Origin: Alteromonas sp. 1_MG-2023 | Lineage (GTDB): Bacteria > Pseudomonadota > Gammaproteobacteria > Enterobacterales > Alteromonadaceae | Direction of reading: 5' to 3' | DNA length: 64,000 bases | NCBI RefSeq assembly: GCF_030547075.1 | Contig: NZ_JAUOQH010000002.1 | Location: forward strand, 124,001-188,000 | Part shown: piece after piece, positions 7,384 to 17,152 of the stretch | How the letters are laid out: each line of letters begins with the position of its first letter | How positions within the stretch are numbered: position 1 is the stretch's first letter | Made by a program: the position numbers and the translations under genes | The notes under the pieces: model-generated | What the model saw: the letters and a program-made list of their open reading frames with translations, nothing else | What the model was told of the DNA's origin: nothing | Database searches by the model: none

Positions 7384-9027
7384 ATGAACTTTTCAGATAA
7401 GCAGGTGCTTATTGTTGAAGATCAACGCCCTTTTCTCTTATTGTTGCGTGGCTTATTGCAATCCATGGGCGCCAGTGACGTTGTTACTAAATCATCGGCA
7501 GAAAAAGCCTTGTCGCTGTGTAAGAAACAAAAGTTCGACATTGTCGTGTGTGATCTGCATTTGGGCGTAGACAGAAAAAATGGTTTCGAGCTTATTGAAG
7601 AGCTTAGGATCAAACGTTTAATTAAACCCACCACGGTGTTTTTGTTAATTAGCGCCGATAGCGCCCGCCCTGTGGTGTTAGGCTCAATTGAACGCCGCCC
7701 CGACGATTACCTTATTAAGCCTTTCTCTCAGGTACAACTTAAAACTCGTATTACAAGAGCGTGGCAAAAACGCCAATTTCTTGGAGAGGTTTTACAAGAA
7801 GTTGCCAACGAAAATATAAATCGCGCCATTGATTTATGTGAAGACTTAATCAGCACACCATCCCCCTATAAAGGCACGTGTGAACAGTTATTGGTTGAAC
7901 TCTACTTACGCCTTGAACAGTTCGATAAAGCGCTAGATGTTTTGAAGCCCTATATAGACGGAAAGCCAGTTTTGTGGGCAAGAGTTGCGCTCGCCAAAAC
8001 CTATCTATCCTTAAAAAAATTCGACAAAGCCATTGATATCGCCGAAGACACTATCAAACGTAATCGTTTTAATGCAGAGGCACATGATGTGCTTGCTAAG
8101 GCTTTTGACGCAAAGCAGCAGGGTGAAACTGCCATTGCGGCTATAAAAGAAGCGATAAAGCTGTCTCCCTACTCCCTACCTAGACATTTTAGTGCCTGTT
8201 CTATTGGCCGAAATCATAACGACTTCATTTTAGCTTCCACATCTAGCATGGCTATTTGGGACTTATCTAAAAGAACGGTAAATCAAAATAGTCTTCATTG
8301 GTGTGGTGTTATCAGAAGCTTACTTGATGTTGCCGAGTACACCGATGACAAGCGAACACGAAACCGCTATCAACAAGAGGCCCTACTTGCCCTTCAACGA
8401 GGGATGTTCGATGAAAATATTCAACGGATAGACGATGAATTTGATGTGAGTATATTTGGTAGCATCGTTAATGCGCGAGTTAACGCAATTGATGGGAAAA
8501 TGTTGGATGCTAAAAAGAATCTAGCCCACTCCCAAGCTGCTATCGAGCAGAAATATGACGCTACACCAGTGGTGTACATTCCCGATAGTATTAAAGTGAT
8601 GTATGACCTAGGTGAATTTGAAGATGCTTTGCAACTTCAAGAAATTGTAAAAGCACAGAAACTTGAATTAGATTCAAATAGCGAATTCTTATTACGTTCA
8701 GAATCGACAAAAGCAAAGCAAAACTTTACTAACTACCAACAATTTAACCGGGAAGGAATACAACTCTACCAACAAGGACAGTATGAAAAAGCGAAGGAAT
8801 CGTTTGCTCTTGCGCAAGGCTTTTCGCCGGTAAATACCGGTGTTGCACTTAACCTACTGCAATGTTTACTGCAAATATTGAGCAAAAATCAAAAGGCAGA
8901 TCCTGAATTGTTTCGGGAATGTCGCCGTCTTTATAAACTTATTGATGATATGCCGTTGAAAATACAGCATCAGGATAAATACACCTCGCTTCGCGAAGAT
9001 TTAGACACTTTTATGGGATCCAAATAA
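7384..9027 (+). CDS. Response regulator: receiver domain plus TPR repeats
   Basis: Residues 6-125 are a CheY-like receiver with the acidic pair in VEDQRP, the phospho-acceptor Asp57 in VCDLHLG and the conserved Lys in DYLIKPFS. The remaining 420 or so residues are helical repeats: LEQFDKALDVLKPYI, LKKFDKAIDIAED, GQYEKAKESFALAQG are TPR-like. There is no DNA-binding or enzymatic output domain, so output is probably through protein contacts. No histidine kinase is adjacent. A paralogue of the same length and architecture lies at 25669. The stop codon overlaps the start of the next gene (TAATG), so the following lipoprotein is likely translationally coupled. Confidence 0.85.
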   Translation: MNFSDKQVLIVEDQRPFLLLLRGLLQSMGASDVVTKSSAEKALSLCKKQKFDIVVCDLHLGVDRKNGFELIEELRIKRLIKPTTVFLLISADSARPVVLGSIERRPDDYLIKPFSQVQLKTRITRAWQKRQFLGEVLQEVANENINRAIDLCEDLISTPSPYKGTCEQLLVELYLRLEQFDKALDVLKPYIDGKPVLWARVALAKTYLSLKKFDKAIDIAEDTIKRNRFNAEAHDVLAKAFDAKQQGETAIAAIKEAIKLSPYSLPRHFSACSIGRNHNDFILASTSSMAIWDLSKRTVNQNSLHWCGVIRSLLDVAEYTDDKRTRNRYQQEALLALQRGMFDENIQRIDDEFDVSIFGSIVNARVNAIDGKMLDAKKNLAHSQAAIEQKYDATPVVYIPDSIKVMYDLGEFEDALQLQEIVKAQKLELDSNSEFLLRSESTKAKQNFTNYQQFNREGIQLYQQGQYEKAKESFALAQGFSPVNTGVALNLLQCLLQILSKNQKADPELFRECRRLYKLIDDMPLKIQHQDKYTSLREDLDTFMGSK

Positions 9028-9338
9028 TGATAATAACCCGTTCTAAAAAGCTCAGTGTTCCTTCTTGTTTTTACCCTACCATACTGCCTACTCTGCTGTG
9101 TGTCGTTGCTTTAAGCGGTTGTAGTCAAACTTCACCCTGTGAAGATATTGTTGAAGTAAATCGACAATTGCATGTATGCAAAAGCTTATCAAAAGTGATG
9201 AATGACAATCGTTATCCCCAGCAAGCTATTTCTGCTAAAAAGCGCTACGAAACTGAATGCGAAGATTTTAGATACTATCGAGACGACTACGACACAATAT
9301 GTAAAGGGAGCCAACAAGCTATTGGTAACAGGCTATAG
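9027..9338 (+). CDS. Small Cys-containing lipoprotein coupled to the TPR response regulator
   Basis: The ATG shares one base with the stop codon of the response regulator gene. The protein (103 residues) has an N-terminal signal with a hydrophobic core (LPTLLCVVALSG) and a lipobox LSGC at about residues 29-32. The mature part is about 70 residues, polar, with four Cys (PCED, HVCK, ECED, ICKG) that could form two disulphides in the periplasm. I do not recognise a family. Coupling to a cytoplasmic regulator suggests a shared process, perhaps envelope sensing, but this is inference only. Confidence 0.6.
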   Translation: MIITRSKKLSVPSCFYPTILPTLLCVVALSGCSQTSPCEDIVEVNRQLHVCKSLSKVMNDNRYPQQAISAKKRYETECEDFRYYRDDYDTICKGSQQAIGNRL

Positions 9339-9531
9339 GTAAACGACTATAGGTAGCATGCTAATGTGATGGATGTATTAGCGAGTAATATGGAAGTACT
9401 TGTTAGTTGGGGAGTTAATTGCGGAGTAAATTGAGGAACATCAAACAACAATCAGTTCCCTATGTGGTTTTCCTTCAGCCATGATACGGTATATCTAAAG
9501 TTCAAGACTTTGTTAAGAGAAGGATATTCAT

Positions 9532-10527
9532 ATGTCTAAACGCGTTGCAGTACTAACTTCCGGGGGTGATGCGCCTGGAATGAATGCTTGTATTCGAGCT
9601 ATTGTTATTGCCTGTGAAAGAGAGGGCTTCACGCTGTTTGGCTATCAGCACGGTTATAACGGCTTACTTGAACAAGAATATGAAATACTCGCATTAAATG
9701 CTACCCACAACCTTATTCAACAAGGGGGCACCGTATTACACAGTGCACGTTGTGAACCCTTTAAAACAGAGGAAGGTGCACAAACAGCAGCCGCGAATCT
9801 TAGCGAATTGAATATTGATACGCTTATCGTGATTGGAGGTGATGGCTCATTTAGAGGGGCACATCATTTAGCTGACTTTTGGCAAGGTCAAATTATTGGC
9901 ATTCCTGGCACAATTGACAACGATGTAGCAGGTACAGACGCCACCATAGGGTATTACACTGCTATCGATACCGTGGTGTCATCAATTGATAAAGTAAGAG
10001 ACACGGCAGACGCGTTTGAGCGAATTTTCATTGTAGAAGTGATGGGCAGACATGCAGGTTTTCTAGCCTTAAATTCAGCTCTTGCATCGGCGGCCGATTA
10101 CGTGATTTTGCCTGAAACGTTTAATGAGTGTGAAACAGAGCTACAGAAAATAACGCAGCAAATAGAGAAACGAAGGCAGCTGAAGGGTGCTATTAGTTTC
10201 ATTATCGTGGTGGCTGAAAATGTATGGCCTGGGGGATTAAACGACTTTGCCGAACAGTTAGTGTCAAAAACGCAATCTGAAGTTCGCCCAGTTACTCTTG
10301 GGCATGTACAACGTGGTGGGTCTCCGGTAAGCCAAGATAGGCTACTTGCCACTAAGCTAGGCACGTATGCGGTAAGTTTGGTAGGTAGCAAAAGTAACGG
10401 CATTATGGTGGGCGAACTAAACGGCACACCAAGTGAAATTGCGCTTAGCCACACGTGGGAGGATGATAAACCTTTAAACCCGTGTAGCTTGCAAACCATG
10501 TATACCATCATGAATGAGCGTTATTGA
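9532..10527 (+). CDS. pfkA: 6-phosphofructokinase
   Basis: This enzyme phosphorylates fructose 6-phosphate in the committed step of glycolysis. Signature elements of the PfkA family are present: SGGDAPGMNACIRA (nucleotide loop), VIGGDGSFRG, the catalytic GIPGTIDNDV, EVMGRHAGF and GHVQRGGSP for substrate binding. GGDGS rather than GGDDS points to ATP instead of pyrophosphate as donor. Length 331 is close to the bacterial 320. The ATG has a good ribosome-binding site (AGAGAAGGAT). It is monocistronic, with a strong terminator at 10632. The gene is relevant to the starch locus at the other end of the window, since imported maltodextrin carbon would enter glycolysis. Confidence 0.95.
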   Translation: MSKRVAVLTSGGDAPGMNACIRAIVIACEREGFTLFGYQHGYNGLLEQEYEILALNATHNLIQQGGTVLHSARCEPFKTEEGAQTAAANLSELNIDTLIVIGGDGSFRGAHHLADFWQGQIIGIPGTIDNDVAGTDATIGYYTAIDTVVSSIDKVRDTADAFERIFIVEVMGRHAGFLALNSALASAADYVILPETFNECETELQKITQQIEKRRQLKGAISFIIVVAENVWPGGLNDFAEQLVSKTQSEVRPVTLGHVQRGGSPVSQDRLLATKLGTYAVSLVGSKSNGIMVGELNGTPSEIALSHTWEDDKPLNPCSLQTMYTIMNERY

Positions 10528-10631
10528 TAACCACGTTACTGATAACCCGAAAACCTCAAGAAGGGTTACGCATAACTAGATTTAGTGGCTTATTATCAAT
10601 AATTTAGCTTATATTTTTACTTTAAAAACAA

Positions 10632-10656
10632 AATGCCCGATTTCTCGGGCATTCTT
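10632..10656. terminator. Terminator between pfkA and the LytTR regulator
   Basis: AATGCCCGA, loop TTTC and TCGGGCATT form a 9-bp stem followed by CTTT, in the convergent gap after pfkA and after the minus-strand two-component genes. Confidence 0.75.
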
Positions 10657-10705
10657 TATAAATTACTTCTATCAATGTACTTTTGTGCTTTTTTCGGCAG
10701 ATGTA

Positions 10706-11533
10706 TTACATCTTCATCGCAGCTTTTACTTTGTCTCTATGGCTACGGCTTACTTTCAATTCAGTGTCATTTTGCAAAATTAAGTGATATTCACCACTAA
10801 TATGACTCACCAACTTTTTCACGAAACGGATGTTAGCAATAGCAGAACGATGCACTCTTACAAACCACTGCGGGTTAAGTTCTTGCTCTAGCTCTTTCAT
10901 CGTTTTGCGCATAATGTGCATGCCGTCTAACGCATGTACACACATATAATCGCCCGCTGCATCTATCCACTGAATGTCTTGAACATTCACGCGAGTCACT
11001 TCAGAACCATCTTTAATCGCAAGTACATCTGGGTAAGGATTGGTTTCTACTGGCTCACCATTAGCAAGCTTACGTAGAATTTCTTCGCAATCATCACCCG
11101 TAAGCTCCGCCACTAAATTCACCAAGCGTTTAGACTGTTCATCTTGATGTTGTGTAGAGAAGTACTCTCGCACTTTCACAAGTGCGTCTTTTAAGCGCTC
11201 ATCATCAGCAGGCTTTAATAAGTAGTCTAGCGCGTGTACGTCGAAGGCTTTAATCGCGTAGCTGTCATAGGCGGTAACAAATACCACCATCGGAATAGGT
11301 TGATTAAGCTCACGTAGCTTATGTATTACTTGAAAACCATTTAGTCCTGGCATTTGAATATCAAGAAATACTAAATCAGGACGGAGTTGTGAAATACTGC
11401 TTACCGCTTCAAGCCCATTTTGGCACTCTGCCAAAACTTGAATGTCCTCATGACGCTCTAACCTAGCGCGAAGTCCGCGGCGTGCCAGCGGTTCATCGTC
11501 TACTACTAAGGTTTTTATTACTTGCTTTGTCAT
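10706..11533 (-). CDS. LytTR-family response regulator
   Basis: The receiver domain (residues 6-125) carries VVDDEPLARR, the phospho-acceptor Asp58 in VFLDIQMPG and the conserved Lys in DYLLKPADD. The C-terminal part (about 175-275) is a LytTR DNA-binding domain with IQWIDAAGDYMCVH, FVRVHRSAIANI and a terminal VSRSHRDKVKAAM. I place the start at the ATG at 11533, which overlaps the kinase stop (ATGA) and has AAGGA about 9 bases upstream; an ATG six bases earlier (11539) is possible. The pair is organised like BtsS/BtsR (YehU/YehT) and other LytS/AlgR systems. Confidence 0.88.
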   Translation of the reverse strand: MTKQVIKTLVVDDEPLARRGLRARLERHEDIQVLAECQNGLEAVSSISQLRPDLVFLDIQMPGLNGFQVIHKLRELNQPIPMVVFVTAYDSYAIKAFDVHALDYLLKPADDERLKDALVKVREYFSTQHQDEQSKRLVNLVAELTGDDCEEILRKLANGEPVETNPYPDVLAIKDGSEVTRVNVQDIQWIDAAGDYMCVHALDGMHIMRKTMKELEQELNPQWFVRVHRSAIANIRFVKKLVSHISGEYHLILQNDTELKVSRSHRDKVKAAMKM

Positions 11534-12609
11534 GCGCATACATCCTTCACTTCATAAGGAATACGAATTCGAACTCGTACACCCGACGGCTGGTTGTCTT
11601 CAATAGAAAATGCGAAATTGCGCTGATAGAGTGAGTGCAATCTCTCTTTGATATTCGCCAGCCCTACGCCATTTTCACGGCTTAACTGACCATCAATAAT
11701 ATTGGCACCGGGGCCATTGTCAGCCACGTCCATTAGTAAATCGTTTCCAAACGTGCGAGCGGTGATCGAAATTTGACCGCCGTTCTCCATTTTAGAAATG
11801 GCGTGCTTTACGGCGTTTTCAATAATTGGCTGTAAGATCATGCTAGGAACCAGTGCATTTTCGCACTCTTCATCAATATTCCAAACCACTTCTAGCCTGT
11901 CATCAAATCTTACTTTCTCAATTTCTAGATATAACCGTAAGGCCTTTGTTTCTTGGCCTAATGGCACCCGTTTGATGGGGTCATTATCTAGAGAATAGCG
12001 TAAAAAGTCGCTTAGCCGAGAAACCATGGCCTCTGCAGTATCGTTTTCTTTCAACAACACCAAGGTAGAAATAGCATTCAATGTGTTAAACAAAAAGTGA
12101 GGATTAAGCTGATAACGCAGCATCTTAATATGAGCCTGATGCGCCATAGTGCTGGCTTTAAGCGCATTTTGCTTTTCTTTTTGTAACATCTGGAAGTTTT
12201 TTATGCCGAAGTAAACGCCGCTCCAACATCCCACCATAATGAGTGAATTAATCGTATTGGTGAAATACATGTACCAAGCATCTGGCCGATAACCATGCTT
12301 GTAAATTTCCCAATAATTTATGTTCTTAACCACTGCCCATAAAAGTGCTATCAAATAGCACGATGCTATGACCGTCATAATCATTTTCAAGGGCGATTGT
12401 TGTCTTGCCCAACGATAAACGTATCGAAGTGGAATGGTTAGCAACCAACCAGCGTAAGCATTGAGTAATATGATAAATACCCAAATTGGCCTTACGTCGT
12501 GAAGGAATGAGCCAATGTAATAAATAATAGCGAAACCTGCCCAGCCTGCACTGTGCAAAGTCCAAAATAATCTTTCGTTACTTTCAATAACGCGCTGAAA
12601 GCGGCTCAC
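11530..12609 (-). CDS. LytS-type membrane histidine kinase
   Basis: The first 135 residues contain about four hydrophobic segments (around 20-37, 42-60, 77-95 and 118-136). They are followed by a cytoplasmic linker and the His_kinase domain (PF06580 type): the phospho-acceptor His171 in YQLNPHFLFNTLNA. The ATP-binding region has PSMILQPIIENAVKHA (N box) and DNGPGANI (G box). It has no GAF or PAS sensor domain, so the ligand would be sensed through the membrane region. It partners the overlapping LytTR regulator downstream. Length 359 is typical of short 'sensor histidine kinase' members in Alteromonadales. Confidence 0.88.
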   Translation of the reverse strand: MSRFQRVIESNERLFWTLHSAGWAGFAIIYYIGSFLHDVRPIWVFIILLNAYAGWLLTIPLRYVYRWARQQSPLKMIMTVIASCYLIALLWAVVKNINYWEIYKHGYRPDAWYMYFTNTINSLIMVGCWSGVYFGIKNFQMLQKEKQNALKASTMAHQAHIKMLRYQLNPHFLFNTLNAISTLVLLKENDTAEAMVSRLSDFLRYSLDNDPIKRVPLGQETKALRLYLEIEKVRFDDRLEVVWNIDEECENALVPSMILQPIIENAVKHAISKMENGGQISITARTFGNDLLMDVADNGPGANIIDGQLSRENGVGLANIKERLHSLYQRNFAFSIEDNQPSGVRVRIRIPYEVKDVCA

Positions 12610-12728
12610 ATAATTACCGGTGGTTGAGTTGATTGATAGATTATACGCAAGGTATCACGCTTGCGGAGCGTCTTGGTCGTACTTCATATGCGACTTGTCG
12701 CACGCATTGCTCGGTTTAGCTACCGCGA

Positions 12729-13190
12729 CTAATAACTAATATTCAATCTCTTAAGCCAATGCATCCACCACCATGCAGGGCCAACTAACAAGAATTGTAG
12801 ATCTTCAAAAAAAGACGGCTTTTTGCCTTCAATTTTATGTCCAACAAATTGAAGGACCCACATTACAATGAAAAGTGACAAACAGAATAACCAAACACTC
12901 ACATCATAATAGGCTATAAGATTTATGCCGCCGAAACACACTATGGTCAATAATGTCATGGCAGCACCGATAGGTCCTGACAATTTAAAATAATAGAATA
13001 ATATAGGAATGGCGATAATATGCGCCCAAGTAACGTTGAAAGCGGCAATAAATTCAGGCACAGGTATGGCCCAAATAAGCCCTAAAGTAACGAAATAAAT
13101 GCTAGGCACGGCGATAGCGTGAATAAGTACATTCATTTTATTTTGGTGACTTTCGTTGTACTGCATTAATAACTTTTCAATCGTTCTCAT
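12729..13190 (-). CDS. Mpo1/DUF962-family membrane protein
   Basis: The protein (153 residues) begins with RTIEKLLMQYNESHQNK, a typical start of the DUF962/Mpo1 family (yeast YGL010w), where conserved His residues are thought to bind iron for 2-hydroxy fatty acid dioxygenase activity. His in ESHQN, LIHAIA, TWAHIIA and VGHKIEGKKP are present. Four hydrophobic segments lie between residues 22 and 125, with PAWWWMHWL at the C-terminus. The enzymatic role is known for the yeast protein; for this bacterial homologue it is inferred. I prefer the ATG at 13190 to the in-frame GTG four codons earlier. Confidence 0.75.
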   Translation of the reverse strand: MRTIEKLLMQYNESHQNKMNVLIHAIAVPSIYFVTLGLIWAIPVPEFIAAFNVTWAHIIAIPILFYYFKLSGPIGAAMTLLTIVCFGGINLIAYYDVSVWLFCLSLFIVMWVLQFVGHKIEGKKPSFFEDLQFLLVGPAWWWMHWLKRLNISY

Positions 13191-13333
13191 AGCAAATTCC
13201 ACTTATTGTTATAGTTATTGCTCTAATTATTATTTAATTTTTCATTTAGTTTTTGATTTAGTGTCTTAACTCGAGCTCTTGATTTAACGCTTTATAAAAT
13301 AAAAGACAGCGAAAATTAGTACTCGATATCGTT

Positions 13334-14017
13334 TTAAGTAATGAGTGTATGGCCTGACAACAGTGTATTGACAGCCTCTTCATCGCTATCAAATTTTAAT
13401 CCATAGTAAACAAATTCAGATTCAAGCTGGTGATTTTTAACAATAGCGTTCAACGTAGAGTCATTACCATCAGTTGAGTACACCAGCGCAATCTTAGTTT
13501 CATCAATCATAATCGGCCATTCCGGCTTTAGCGGTAGCGCGATACGACAGCCATTGTTCGAGATATCAACAATGATCCCGGTCACTTGCTCAGCTTCGGG
13601 AAAGGCTTCTGAAGAGACTTTAACGGCAATACCTGGTTGAGCGCGTTTATTCGCTCTAAGCCCGATAGACTCTATACTGCGGGGAAAGCTTGTAATTAAT
13701 AGCCCTGATGGCTTAGCCAGTAATTTTAGCACCTTAACGCGAAACGCGATGACCTGCCCTGCTCCACCTTCTAAAACAAAACGCACCACAATGTCATTAC
13801 CGATTGTGAGTAGATCTCTTATTACCATCCACTTGGCCGATGTTGGGATTTGAAAAATCATACACGTCGCCAGCTCCATACCCACATAGGCAGTTTTTAC
13901 ACGTCTGGGCGCGGTAGGCGTAGTAATTTGTAAATCTACCACTGAGCCTGGTGGTAATGCGCACAAACTATCGACGTTTTCTCTGTTAAGTTGACTACTA
14001 GCGGCATTCTCTGACAT
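13334..14017 (-). CDS. PilZ-domain protein with YcgR-type N-terminal domain
   Basis: Residues 15-115 look like a YcgR_2-type flagellar brake domain (LPPGSVVDLQITTPTAPRR, then KTAYVGMEL). The C-terminal PilZ domain has the c-di-GMP-binding elements: the R-rich ANKRAQP at its start (weaker than the canonical RxxxR) and DISNNGCRIALP, equivalent to D/NxSxxG. It probably senses cyclic-di-GMP and adjusts motility or surface behaviour. It is cytoplasmic. The 129-base gap to the divergent peptidase gene at 14147 must hold both promoters. The domain assignment is good; the partner is unknown. Confidence 0.82.
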   Translation of the reverse strand: MSENAASSQLNRENVDSLCALPPGSVVDLQITTPTAPRRVKTAYVGMELATCMIFQIPTSAKWMVIRDLLTIGNDIVVRFVLEGGAGQVIAFRVKVLKLLAKPSGLLITSFPRSIESIGLRANKRAQPGIAVKVSSEAFPEAEQVTGIIVDISNNGCRIALPLKPEWPIMIDETKIALVYSTDGNDSTLNAIVKNHQLESEFVYYGLKFDSDEEAVNTLLSGHTLIT

Positions 14018-14146
14018 GTATTTAAGAACGTTCTTATTGTACGTAATCTAAATGTAACCAATTTTCTGTCAGCTGACAAAACCTTCTCTATCAGGCATGA
14101 TGTCGCCATAAATTTTAGATACGCATTTTTTTATATAAAGGACATC

Positions 14147-15934
14147 ATGAATAGCCCTACGCTTCACTACCAATTGTCTATTTTTTCTTGGCAACAACAT
14201 CTGTTTGATGTAACCCTCACTGTGCCTTCTCATAAAACGCAAACTCTGAACCTTACATTGCCATCTTGGATCCCTGGCAGTTATATGGTGCGAGACTTTG
14301 CTAAGAATATTGTGTCGTTATCTGCCACAAATACCGATACTGGCGACAGCATCAACTGTATTAAGACTGATAAACAAACATGGCAGGCTAACACTCAAGG
14401 GCAAGCTTTAACCATCACATATCGCGTGTATGCCAATGACTTGTCTGTGCGCTCAGCATTTATTAACGACGAGTATGCGTTTATTAATGGTACAAGTGCG
14501 TTTTTAAGTGTTGAAGGCTTTGAAGAGCGCCCCTGCAAACTACAAATTATAAAACCCGCTATTACCAACTGGCGCGCTTATACCAGTATGCCTTTAACGA
14601 ATGATGTGCATGACAGCTGGGAATACGAAGTTAAGGATTATGCAGAATTTATTGATCATCCTATCTATATTGGCGTTTGTAACTTGCATAGTTTCGACGT
14701 GGATGGGGTTACCTTTGAATTGTTATTCTCTGGTAGGAATAATTTAGACCTTGAGCGTATCGCCAACGATTTAACACCTATCTGCAGGCACCACATGCAG
14801 TTATTTGGCGATCCACAACCCATGCAGCGCTATTTGTTCATGACATTATTGGCTGACACTGGATTCGGCGGTTTAGAACACCGTGATTCAACCGCGCTGC
14901 TTTTTCCTCGCTTCGACTTACCTATGGTGGGCGAAAGCGAGACTAAAACTGATGGTTACATTACCTTCTTGAGCCTGTGCAGCCACGAGCTTTTCCATAC
15001 TTGGCATGTTAAACGCATTAAACCCGAGGTTATGGTTAAACCTGATTTACAGAAAGAAACCTATACCAACCAACTGTGGATTTATGAAGGCTTTACCAGC
15101 TTTTATGATGACGTTACGTTAGCCCGTGCGGGCACTATTACCCCTCAAAAATATTTAGATATCGTATCGCAGAATTTAACCCGCTTATTGCAAAATGCTG
15201 GTAGGTTTAAGCAGTCAGTAGCAGAAAGTAGTTTCGACGCGTGGACAAAATTTTACAAGCAAGATGCCAGTGCCACTAATTCAATTGTAAGTTACTACAC
15301 CAAAGGCGGCATTATTGCGTTTGGCTTAGATTTACTGCTGCGCGAAAAATCGAACAACGACGTAACGTTAGACTCGCTAATGCGCCATTTATGGGAACAA
15401 TATGGTCGCGATGAGAAAGGTACGCCTGATGACGTTATTGCCGCGATATGTGAACAAGACTTCAATATTGATATTTCTGACTACCTAGCCGATGTGGTTT
15501 ACGGTACAAAAGATGTGCCATTGGAAAATTGGCTATCGAACATTGGGGTTGAACTGCTAACTCGCAGTAAGGTATCTGCTGAAGATAAAGGTGGCAAAAC
15601 AAGTGGCGAAGGCGTTAAGCGCCAACTAGGTGCCAATTGTAAGCCTGCCCCATTAGGACTTACCGTAACGCAAGTATTTGAAGGCTTAGCAGCCTCTGAT
15701 GCAGGTTTAATGGTTAACGATACTATTATTGCCGTAAATGGCTATGTGGTTAACCAGGTTAAATTGCAGCGTATTTTAGATTCAACGAATACAGGGCAAG
15801 TCAGTATTTCATTGATTCGAGATGGACGGTTGTTAACCGGCGATCTTGATGTAAGAAACGCCCGTGAAGACGTATGTTACTTCTCTGTTGTTGATGAAAG
15901 TAAACTTGCAGCATGGTTAGGCCTTAGCAAATAA
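14147..15934 (+). CDS. M61-family metallopeptidase with PDZ domain
   Basis: An N-terminal beta domain (about residues 1-170) precedes a thermolysin-like catalytic domain with the zinc motif HELFHTWH (His280, Glu281, His284) and the downstream Glu in LWIYEGFTSFYDD. That is the pattern of glycyl aminopeptidase-like M61 enzymes. Residues 495-575 form a PDZ domain (PLGLTVTQVFEGLAASDAG). There is no signal peptide, so the protein appears cytoplasmic. It has a clear ribosome-binding site (AAAGGACATC) and stands alone, followed by a terminator. Length 595 is normal for the family. The natural substrates are not established. Confidence 0.88.
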   Translation: MNSPTLHYQLSIFSWQQHLFDVTLTVPSHKTQTLNLTLPSWIPGSYMVRDFAKNIVSLSATNTDTGDSINCIKTDKQTWQANTQGQALTITYRVYANDLSVRSAFINDEYAFINGTSAFLSVEGFEERPCKLQIIKPAITNWRAYTSMPLTNDVHDSWEYEVKDYAEFIDHPIYIGVCNLHSFDVDGVTFELLFSGRNNLDLERIANDLTPICRHHMQLFGDPQPMQRYLFMTLLADTGFGGLEHRDSTALLFPRFDLPMVGESETKTDGYITFLSLCSHELFHTWHVKRIKPEVMVKPDLQKETYTNQLWIYEGFTSFYDDVTLARAGTITPQKYLDIVSQNLTRLLQNAGRFKQSVAESSFDAWTKFYKQDASATNSIVSYYTKGGIIAFGLDLLLREKSNNDVTLDSLMRHLWEQYGRDEKGTPDDVIAAICEQDFNIDISDYLADVVYGTKDVPLENWLSNIGVELLTRSKVSAEDKGGKTSGEGVKRQLGANCKPAPLGLTVTQVFEGLAASDAGLMVNDTIIAVNGYVVNQVKLQRILDSTNTGQVSISLIRDGRLLTGDLDVRNAREDVCYFSVVDESKLAAWLGLSK

Positions 15935-15992
15935 CTAAATGCCAGCCACTAGAAACTAATCACTAAAAGCTAATCATAAAAGCTATACGAAG

Positions 15993-16023
15993 AAGGGCTA
16001 CCTTAATAAGGTAGCCCTTTTTG
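15993..16023. terminator. Strong terminator after the M61 peptidase
   Basis: AAGGGCTACCTT and AAGGTAGCCCTT form a 12-bp perfect stem around AAT, followed by a T-run. It closes the plus-strand peptidase gene. Confidence 0.88.
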
Positions 16024-16173
16024 TTTAGCGATAATGCTGTTTCGATGTGATAACTGGTTCGATGTATTAATAAGCGCCGCGGTTCTAAATTACTCGAATA
16101 GTCATTCGTACCCAACCTAGTCACGTACGCTTGGCTTATACTCGCGCTAGCGCTCTATTGCGACGTTCCCGCT

Positions 16174-17073
16174 CTACTCAGGGGTTCCCGACACTACCGT
16201 CTGTGGATCAAGGCGCATTTTGCCTAGGTTGATCCGCCAATCTAAATGCGGGCCCGTTGCTCTACCCGTAGCGCCAATAGTGCCTATCTGATCGCCTTGC
16301 GCTACCGTATCGCCAACTTTCACTGTAATAGAATCTAAGTGAAGGAAAGTTGAAAATACACCCATGCCATGGTCTAGAATTAGCGTATTACCTGAGTAAT
16401 ACAAGTCTTCCGCCAACGTCACCGTTCCTTCTACAGGTGCGGTAACAGGCGCACCGGTTGGCCCGCCTACATCAACGCCAAAGTGTGGCCACTTTGGTAC
16501 GCCATTTAGCACGCGCTGGCTACCATAGACACCAGTTATAGGGCCTTTAGCTGGCCATTCAAAACGCGTAAATAGTGCATCAGCGTCGGTTACTTTACTT
16601 CGTGCAACTGACACATTAACGTTGTCCTGCCTAATTCTTTCAAGCACCGCTGTTGGCGGCGTCACCATTTTAGAATCAAGCCCGTCTATACGTTGAATGT
16701 CGTATTCACGTTTAGTGAGGGTAATATCTCGTACTGAAGTGGTACCATCGGCAAACTCAACTTCGAGCTTGTGAGAAAGGCTTGCATCCCGCGCAAAACC
16801 AAACACGAATTTGCCTTCGTTATTTAGCTGTAATGCTTCACCATCAAGGGTAACTTTAGCACCTGGCGCAACCTGACCTCTTATCAAGCTCCCTTGGGTT
16901 AAGGTGCCATTTAACGTAATTGGCTCCTGCTGGGCAAAAGCTGCTGTGCTGCCCGCGCTTAAAAGCAAAACAGAGATGCTTGCAAGCCCAACTGTTTTTT
17001 TAAGGAAATTTATTACACGAGCTTGAACTACACTAGCCCGGATAAACTTTAAACGCTCAACCCGAAAATTCAT
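16174..17073 (-). CDS. Periplasmic M23-family peptidase (LytM-like)
   Basis: With the start at the ATG at 17073, which has AAGGAG five bases upstream, the 299-residue protein carries a basic N-terminus and a signal peptide ending at AFAQQ (about residues 20-48). The C-terminal domain has the M23 zinc pattern: His/Asp in WPHFGVDVGG, then the HLD and GPHLDWRIN motifs containing the other His ligand. These enzymes cut peptidoglycan cross-bridges or act as activators of amidases. The middle region is beta-rich. A longer reading from 17103 would only add ten residues and lacks the ribosome-binding site. Confidence 0.85.
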   Translation of the reverse strand: MNFRVERLKFIRASVVQARVINFLKKTVGLASISVLLLSAGSTAAFAQQEPITLNGTLTQGSLIRGQVAPGAKVTLDGEALQLNNEGKFVFGFARDASLSHKLEVEFADGTTSVRDITLTKREYDIQRIDGLDSKMVTPPTAVLERIRQDNVNVSVARSKVTDADALFTRFEWPAKGPITGVYGSQRVLNGVPKWPHFGVDVGGPTGAPVTAPVEGTVTLAEDLYYSGNTLILDHGMGVFSTFLHLDSITVKVGDTVAQGDQIGTIGATGRATGPHLDWRINLGKMRLDPQTVVSGTPE

Positions 17074-17152
17074 TACCACTCCTTTTCTTGCACTTTTAGC
17101 CACATCTTCTAAGGTGCAATTACGCTGACACCATTCTTACTGGAAACTGCCG

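Noticed and set aside
10098..10511. 137-codon frame antisense to pfkA
   Set aside because: It is a shadow of the highly conserved pfkA frame, with no motif or start signal of its own.
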